From assembly GCA_041477815.1 (NCBI GenBank), contig JBGOUV010000077.1, forward strand, positions 1 to 20,037: a stretch of 20,037 bases of DNA. The letters run 5' to 3'. Below the pieces are notes generated by a model that saw nothing but the letters and a program-made list of their open reading frames with translations, was not told the DNA's origin and did no database searches. Each line of letters begins with the position of its first letter. The stretch's first letter is position 1. Positions 15,000 to 20,037 of this stretch are shown one piece after another. The translations under genes and the position numbers were made by a program. The DNA is from JBGOUV01 sp041477815. GTDB lineage: Bacteria > Acidobacteriota > Terriglobia > Bryobacterales > JACQDG01.

Positions 15000-17231
15000 A
15001 TGATCGGCAAAACCATCGGTCACTATGAGATCGTGACCAAGCTCGGCGAAGGCGGCATGGGCGAGGTCTTCCAGGCCCGCGATACCCGCCTCGACCGCCT
15101 CGTCGCTCTGAAGTTCCTTCCGGCCCGCCTTCTCACCGACCAGATCCTGGTGGCCCGCTTTGAGCAGGAGGCCCGGGCCATTGCCGCTCTCGCCCATCCC
15201 CACATTGCCACCATCCACGACGTCGGCGAGAATGAGGGCGCCCGCTTTCTGGTCTTCGAGTACCTCGCCGGCGGCACCCTCAAGAGCAAGCTGCGCTCCC
15301 AGCAGCTCCCCCTCCCCGAGGCCCTGCACTATGGCCTCCAGCTTGCGGAGGCGCTGGCCCACGCCCACCGCCGCGGCATCGTCCACCGTGACGTCAAGTC
15401 CGAGAACGCCATGTTCACCGACGACGGCGTCCTCAAGCTCACCGACTTCGGTCTCGCCAAGCTTACCGGCGCTGCGGAGCTGACTCAGGCCGGCTACACC
15501 ATCGGCACGGCGGCTTACATGTCCCCCGAGCAGGCCCAGGGCCTCCCCGTCGACCACCGCTCCGACATCTTCTCCTACGGCATTGTGCTGTTTGAGATGG
15601 TCGCCGGCAGCCTCCCCTTCTCCGGCGATAGCGGTATGGCCCTGATCTACGGGATCATGAACACCGCCGCCCCGTCCCTCGTCCAGCGCCGTCCGGACGC
15701 CCCGGCGCGCCTGGAGGACATCGTGCTCAAGGCCCTGGAAAAGAACCGCGATTTTCGCTACCAGACGATGGACCAGGTCATTGCCGACCTGCGCGACCTG
15801 GAACACGGCAGCGCCGCCCCCACCTCTTCCCGAGGCCGCACCCGCGCCGCCCCCCCCGCCGTCGCCGTCCTCCCCTTCGCCAACCTCTCCACCGACCCCG
15901 AAAACGAATACTTCAGCGACGGCCTGACCGAGGACCTCATCAGCTCCCTCTCCCAGCTCGAAGGCCTCCGCGTGGTCGCCCGCACTTCCGCTTTCCAGTT
16001 CAAGGGCAAGGCCACCGATGTCCGCGAGGTGGGCCGCCGGCTTAGTGTCGGCGTCGTCGTGGAGGGCAGCGTCCGCCGCGCCGGCGAGAAGGTCCGGGTA
16101 AACGCCACGCTCATCAACGTCGCCGACGGCTTCCAGCTTTGGAGCGACCGCTACGACCGCGAGATGAAGGACGTCTTCGCCATCCAGGACGAGATTTGCG
16201 GCTCCATCGTCAAGGCCCTCAAAGTCAAGCTCACCGGGGAGGAGGACCGCCCCCTGGTCAAGAAGTACACCGAAAACCTCGCAGCCTACCACCACCTGCT
16301 CAAAGGCAGGTATTACTGGAACAAGTGGACCGAAGAAGGCTTCCGCCGCGGCATGGAGCACTACCGCCAGGCCATCGCCGCCGACCCCGCCTACGCCCCC
16401 GCCTATGCCGGGCTGGCCGACTGCTTCTGCCTGCTCGGCTTCTGGGGCCTGGCTCCGCCCCAGCAGGTGATGCCTCAGGCCAAGGCCCTGGCGCTCCAAG
16501 CCCTGGCGCTGGACGATACCCTGGCCGATGCCCACGCCTCGCTGGCCGTGGTCCTGGCGCTTTTCGACTGGGACTGGTCCGCCTCCCAGCGCGAGTTTCT
16601 CCGCGCCCTGGAGCTAAACCCCGGCCTGGCCAACGCGCACCTCCTTTACGGGACCTGCTATCTCATGCCCTTCGGGCACGCCGCGGAGGCTATCGCCGCG
16701 ATCCGCCGCGCCGTCGATCTCGATCCGTTGTCCTTAGTGAATAATACCTATCTAGGCACCGCCTACTGGATCGCCGGCCGCGACGACGAGGCCCTCCTCC
16801 AGCTCCAACGCACCCTCGACCTCGACCCCCAGTTCGCCGAAGCCTGGCGCTGTCTCGCCTGGGCCCATCTCACCGCCCCCCGCCTCGATGACGCCATCGC
16901 CGCCTTCACCAAGGCCCGCGACCTCGCTCCGACCCTGGTTACCCTCGCCGACCTGGCCCACACCCTGGGCCGCGCCGGCCGCGCCGCCGAGGCCCGCCAG
17001 ATCCTCGCGCAACTGCAGGAGATGTCCCAGCACACCTTCGTCTCGGCTTACTGCTTTTTCATCATCCACTACGGCCTGGGCGACCTCGACACCGCCTTTG
17101 AGTGGCTGGACCGCGCCTACGAAGAGCGCTCCAGTTGGATGATGTGGCTCAAGTCCGGTCCCCTCTTCGGTCCCCTGGCCTCCGACCCCCACCTTATCGC
17201 GCTGCGCGAGAAGGTGTTCCCCGCAGGGTAG
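15000..17231 (+). CDS. Ser/Thr protein kinase fused to TolB-like and TPR domains
   Basis: A 743-residue protein starting at ATG 15000 (MIGKTIGHYEIVTKLGEGG, the usual start of this family); GTG 14952 and ATG 14976 are possible longer starts. Residues about 8-275 are a complete Hanks-type kinase: GEGGMGEV loop, K38, HRDVKSEN with D131, DFG (149-151) and YMSPEQ. Next comes a TolB/CadC-associated region (AVLPFANLSTDPENEYFSDG to VWSD-like FQLWSDRYDRE), known from acidobacterial signalling fusions. TPR-like helical repeats from about residue 430 to the end (AIAADPAYAPAYAGLADC and similar) follow. No membrane helix lies between kinase and sensor parts, so it is probably cytosolic. The substrate is unknown. 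The 3' end overlaps the convergent PHP gene by 38 nt. Confidence 0.88.
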   Translation: MIGKTIGHYEIVTKLGEGGMGEVFQARDTRLDRLVALKFLPARLLTDQILVARFEQEARAIAALAHPHIATIHDVGENEGARFLVFEYLAGGTLKSKLRSQQLPLPEALHYGLQLAEALAHAHRRGIVHRDVKSENAMFTDDGVLKLTDFGLAKLTGAAELTQAGYTIGTAAYMSPEQAQGLPVDHRSDIFSYGIVLFEMVAGSLPFSGDSGMALIYGIMNTAAPSLVQRRPDAPARLEDIVLKALEKNRDFRYQTMDQVIADLRDLEHGSAAPTSSRGRTRAAPPAVAVLPFANLSTDPENEYFSDGLTEDLISSLSQLEGLRVVARTSAFQFKGKATDVREVGRRLSVGVVVEGSVRRAGEKVRVNATLINVADGFQLWSDRYDREMKDVFAIQDEICGSIVKALKVKLTGEEDRPLVKKYTENLAAYHHLLKGRYYWNKWTEEGFRRGMEHYRQAIAADPAYAPAYAGLADCFCLLGFWGLAPPQQVMPQAKALALQALALDDTLADAHASLAVVLALFDWDWSASQREFLRALELNPGLANAHLLYGTCYLMPFGHAAEAIAAIRRAVDLDPLSLVNNTYLGTAYWIAGRDDEALLQLQRTLDLDPQFAEAWRCLAWAHLTAPRLDDAIAAFTKARDLAPTLVTLADLAHTLGRAGRAAEARQILAQLQEMSQHTFVSAYCFFIIHYGLGDLDTAFEWLDRAYEERSSWMMWLKSGPLFGPLASDPHLIALREKVFPAG

Positions 17232-18798
17232 CCAGCGCCTGGTCGCCCTTATCAAAAAACTCTCGCCGCTCTTCCTCGCTCTGGAACGGCAACCCCGCGC
17301 CCCGGTAGTACGCCAATTCCTTCTCCCACTTCGCCGCTACCGCGTCCCGCGCGGCCCGCACCACCACCGGCCGTCCCTCCCGCAGCCAGTACAGCGGATT
17401 GGTATGCCCCTGAATCTCCGGCTCCCCTTCTTCCCGCTTCGCCGTCACCCGTCCCGCCACCCAGCAGCTCTCCGCGCCCTCCAGCCGCACCGACACCGCC
17501 AACTCGGTCTTCTTCCCGTCCCCGGTCGCCGCCGCCACCACTACGCCATTGCGAACAATCTCCAGCTTCTCCAGCGGACGCCAGAACCGCGCCTCGGCAC
17601 GCACCTCGTCCCCCTCCACGCGGGCCTCCACCAGCGGCCCATTCGTCACCACCACGTTCCCCCGCCGCACCCCCTCCGCCCACGCCTCGTACGCCGACTC
17701 CCCCGCCCGGGCCTTCACCAGCGTCCGCTCCGGCCCCAGCAGCGGAATCCACCGCGGCCACGGCTTCATCCGGTTCAGCAGCACCGGGAAATCGCTGCCC
17801 GCGATCCCCGTCGCCTTCAACCCGGCGTTCAGCAGCTCGTACCACTCGGCGCTCTTCAACACCCCGAACTGAAACACCTCCAGAAAGTCGATGTTCCCGA
17901 GGGCGAGGTCCAGCAGCAAGGTCGAGTGCGGCATGCTGCCCGAAAAATGCGCATACCCCACCGTCGCCCCCACCTTCCTGCCCCGGCCGAACAACACCGC
18001 CGGAAACGGATACGCCGCCTCCTGGTTCGCGTACATCTTGCCAATGCTCAGAGGCCGGATCATCTCCCGCCCCCCCAGCAGGTTGATGTGCCCGTAATAC
18101 TCGCACCGCGACTCGTGACCCGGCCGCACCGAGTACCCCGCCTTCTTCGCCTCCCCCGCCCGCCCAAACGCGTATTGCGGCGCTGCGTCCATCTGCCGCT
18201 GCAACTGCAGGAAGTTCCCCACCGAGAGGTCTTCGGCCTCCAGCCAGCGCAGGAACACGTCATCGTCCTGCCGCGTCCGCACCAGGTGGATGTGATCGTC
18301 CCCGGACAGCCACTCTCGCGACTTGCCGCCGCTCCAATCCGTCATCCGCAGCGACACCCGCCGCGTCTCCCCCGCCTTCAGCTCGAACTCCTCCACCGCC
18401 GGCGTATAGAACAACCCGCGATACGCCTCTACGCGATACTGTCCCGCCGGCAGCTCGTACGACCCCTTCCCCCGCAGCAGCAAGAAGTGGGACTGGTCGT
18501 TACAGCTCACCTCCAGCGTCTCCGGCGACTCCCCCGCCCGCCACAACCGTTCCCGATAGAACAGGTCTACGCGCAGCGGCAGCATGGCCTGCACCGGACT
18601 CAACCGGAACGGCCGCTTGTCTTTGAATAGGTACACCCGCACCGGCATCGACGGCTCGGCGACCAGTTCCAGTTTCGCAGCGGTCTCCGGCATCTGTGCC
18701 GCCCACAACAACGCCAGCCCAAAGCCCGTCGCCGCTAGCAAGCGGCCCGCACCAACACCCAACACCCGACACCCCACACCCGCGCCGGAGGCGCTCAT
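17194..18798 (-). CDS. CehA/McbA-family PHP-type metallohydrolase, exported
   Basis: A 534-residue protein. ATG 18796-18798 overlaps the upstream stop as ATGA, so translation is coupled. The first ~20 residues come from a heptamer repeat, followed by a hydrophobic helix (LLAATGFGLALLWAA) that acts as a signal or anchor. An N-terminal beta-sandwich-like part (about 45-155; ELPAGQYRVEAYRGL) precedes a PHP-like metal domain with GDDHIHLVRT, HESRCEYYGHINLL, VGYAHFSGSMPHS, NIDFLEVFQFG and AGSDFP. The remainder (RRGNVVVTNGPLVEA and later) is typical of CehA/McbA proteins. CehA and McbA hydrolyse carbamates, but most family members have unknown substrates. The true start may lie after the repeat. 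The 3' end overlaps the kinase gene by 38 nt. Confidence 0.8.
   Translation of the reverse strand: MSASGAGVGCRVLGVGAGRLLAATGFGLALLWAAQMPETAAKLELVAEPSMPVRVYLFKDKRPFRLSPVQAMLPLRVDLFYRERLWRAGESPETLEVSCNDQSHFLLLRGKGSYELPAGQYRVEAYRGLFYTPAVEEFELKAGETRRVSLRMTDWSGGKSREWLSGDDHIHLVRTRQDDDVFLRWLEAEDLSVGNFLQLQRQMDAAPQYAFGRAGEAKKAGYSVRPGHESRCEYYGHINLLGGREMIRPLSIGKMYANQEAAYPFPAVLFGRGRKVGATVGYAHFSGSMPHSTLLLDLALGNIDFLEVFQFGVLKSAEWYELLNAGLKATGIAGSDFPVLLNRMKPWPRWIPLLGPERTLVKARAGESAYEAWAEGVRRGNVVVTNGPLVEARVEGDEVRAEARFWRPLEKLEIVRNGVVVAAATGDGKKTELAVSVRLEGAESCWVAGRVTAKREEGEPEIQGHTNPLYWLREGRPVVVRAARDAVAAKWEKELAYYRGAGLPFQSEEERREFFDKGDQALATLRGTPSRAAR
18754..18781. repeat. Heptamer tandem repeat in the 5' end of the PHP gene
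   Basis: Plus-strand units AACACCC, AACACCC, GACACCC and CACACCC run from 18754 to 18781. They encode the odd GVGCRVLGV leader of the PHP protein just after its coupled start codon. A change by one unit would throw the ATG 18798 start out of frame with the signal segment. Confidence 0.8.
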
Positions 18799-20037
18799 AG
18801 GCGTTCGCTGCTCACCGCCAGCTCCACGAAATTACTCGGATAGTCATTGACCACCGCCTCGATATTCGGCGCCGACATGTACCGGACCCGCACCGTAGGC
18901 GCCCCTAGTCTCCTCCCCATCCCGTCCACGGAGTTAATCAGCAGCACCCGCCGAGGCCCCACCGCCGCCGCCACCTGCGGCAAATCGAAGTGCCGCAAAA
19001 TCCCCAGCACAAACAAACTGGCCGGCTGCGCATAATACCGATTTTCAACCAGGGTCCGGAAGTCCACCAGCGACCGGTGCGCCACCGTCTGCCGCACCCG
19101 CTCATCGAGCGCGGCCACGAAGATCCCGATGACCCCTCCCTCCCCGCGTCCCATCACCTGTATGTCCGACGCGTCCACGTCCGGCCGCGACGCCAGGTAC
19201 CCCAGCGCCACCAGCGCGTCCTGCACCCGCATACTCAGCAACGGACGCCCCAGGTTCATCGCCGCCCGCGCCAGGTTGGCCTGCGGGTTGAAGAAGAAAT
19301 CCCGATAGATGCGCTCGTGCGGACGCTGGCCCGGACGCCCCGCCGGGTCCTCCGGCGCCGTCTCCCCCACCCCCCTGACATCCACGGCCAGGGCCACGAA
19401 CCCTCTTCCCGCCAACTCCTCCAAGACTCCGCCCGGTCCGGCTTCTTCCGATTTTCCCCGGTCATCGAGGTACAGCACCGCCGGCCGCTTCCCCGCTTGC
19501 TTCGGCAAAAACACCAGCCCCGGCGCGCGAATTCCCGCCTCGCTCTGCAGAATCACCTTCTCGATTCTCCGCCCGCCCCTCTCCACCGACCCCGCCGCCT
19601 CCACCCCCAGCGGCAGGATCGTGGCCGGCAGATCCAGAAACTGCCGCACCTCCTCCGCCCGGATCTTCGCCCGGGTATTATTGAGCACCCAGGCCCCGGC
19701 CCGCTGCCGGTTGATGTCGAAGATCGTCGTGCCCCCCAGGGCCGTCGCCACCTGCCCCGTCTCGGTCGCCCACAGGTCCTGCGGCTTCTCCAGCAAACCT
19801 TCCCCCACCTGGGCCGGATGGGTAGACGTCGCCGCTCCCCAATACCTGTCGATAAACTCGAACGCCGACCGCCGCATCTCGTCGATGATCCCGTGGCGTC
19901 CCGCCGCCTCCAGGACCACGACGTCTCCTTCCTTGTCGAAGATCCGGTAGGCCTGCTTCAGCTCCTCGAGCGACGCCAGGGCCGTCTGGTAGCTCTTGTC
20001 CTCGCTGGCATTCAGATTCAGCAGCGGACGCGGCGGC
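18795..20037 (-). CDS. Acetyl-xylan-esterase-like alpha/beta hydrolase, nucleophile missing (5' end outside window)
   Basis: The frame is open to the window edge: upstream of a possible GTG at 19919 it continues with PLLNLNASEDKSYQTALASL and EELKQAYRIFDKEG, which fit the family, so the gene starts beyond 20037. The visible ~413 residues contain an alpha/beta hydrolase core: RAPGLVFLPKQAGKRPAVLYLDD, FVALAVDVRGVGET and VQDALVALGYLASRPDVDASDIQVMG, then the nucleophile elbow. The elbow reads GRGEGG where active members have GxSxGG, and no clear C-terminal catalytic His is present. It is probably a non-catalytic or altered member of the acidobacterial esterase group. Its stop overlaps the PHP gene start as ATGA, so the two products are made together. 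Confidence 0.75.
   Translation of the reverse strand, partial: PPRPLLNLNASEDKSYQTALASLEELKQAYRIFDKEGDVVVLEAAGRHGIIDEMRRSAFEFIDRYWGAATSTHPAQVGEGLLEKPQDLWATETGQVATALGGTTIFDINRQRAGAWVLNNTRAKIRAEEVRQFLDLPATILPLGVEAAGSVERGGRRIEKVILQSEAGIRAPGLVFLPKQAGKRPAVLYLDDRGKSEEAGPGGVLEELAGRGFVALAVDVRGVGETAPEDPAGRPGQRPHERIYRDFFFNPQANLARAAMNLGRPLLSMRVQDALVALGYLASRPDVDASDIQVMGRGEGGVIGIFVAALDERVRQTVAHRSLVDFRTLVENRYYAQPASLFVLGILRHFDLPQVAAAVGPRRVLLINSVDGMGRRLGAPTVRVRYMSAPNIEAVVNDYPSNFVELAVSSERL

Noticed and set aside
14964..16535. 523-codon minus-strand frame opposite the kinase gene
   Set aside because: The plus strand carries a full kinase catalytic set, and the antisense product is Gly/Val/Glu-rich filler.
17404..18630. 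408-codon plus-strand frame opposite the PHP gene
   Set aside because: Arg/Pro/His-rich antisense product without domains; the minus frame has PHP metal motifs.

Overview
The window looks like chromosome of an Acidobacteriota member, probably of the Solibacter/Bryobacter lineage. The basis is high G+C with GC-rich third positions, secreted proteins carrying the Solibacter-type TIGR03437 domain, a Ser/Thr kinase fused to TolB-like and TPR regions, a CehA/McbA-type PHP protein, and hopanoid tailoring genes. This rests on recognised family patterns; no search was run. No rRNA, tRNA, CRISPR array, insertion sequence or phage gene was seen.

Layout. (1) 2-2279, plus: two tandem secreted Solibacter-type proteins. 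The first is cut by the window edge. The second is split at about 840 by a one-base frame change. (2) 2266-6318, minus: a compact five-gene operon read right to left: LolA-like periplasmic protein, HpnJ (B12/radical SAM), two small four-helix SMR/EamA-type membrane proteins, and HpnI (glycosyltransferase). The last four genes are joined by TTGA and ATGA overlaps or a 35-nt gap. (3) 6469-7020, minus: a DinB-like protein. (4) 7078-10921, plus: a TonB-like energy transducer with 44-residue repeats, an SDR oxidoreductase and a tyrosine phenol-lyase. (5) 10990-12642, minus: a HEAT-repeat protein with a degenerate VWA domain. (6) 12643-13102: a gene-poor stretch. (7) 13103-14973, minus: an animal-type transketolase whose last ~47 codons are displaced by another one-base frame change. 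(8) 15000-17231, plus: the kinase-TolB-TPR fusion. (9) 17194-20037, minus: a translationally coupled pair, an esterase-like alpha/beta hydrolase without its serine nucleophile followed by a CehA/McbA-family PHP protein.

How the genes may work together. HpnI and HpnJ are known to build the glucosamine and cyclitol-ether head groups of bacteriohopanetetrol. Here they flank a pair of small membrane proteins resembling ArnE/ArnF-type flippase halves, and the operon opens with a LolA-like protein. My inference is a module that makes, flips and carries a modified hopanoid towards the outer membrane. hpnK, which normally acts between HpnI and HpnJ, is not in the window.

The other notable pattern is three separate 7-nt-period tandem repeats: inside hpnI, inside the 5' end of the PHP gene, and just upstream of the tyrosine phenol-lyase gene. 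Two single-base deletions next to G runs break otherwise normal genes; they may be assembly errors or real.
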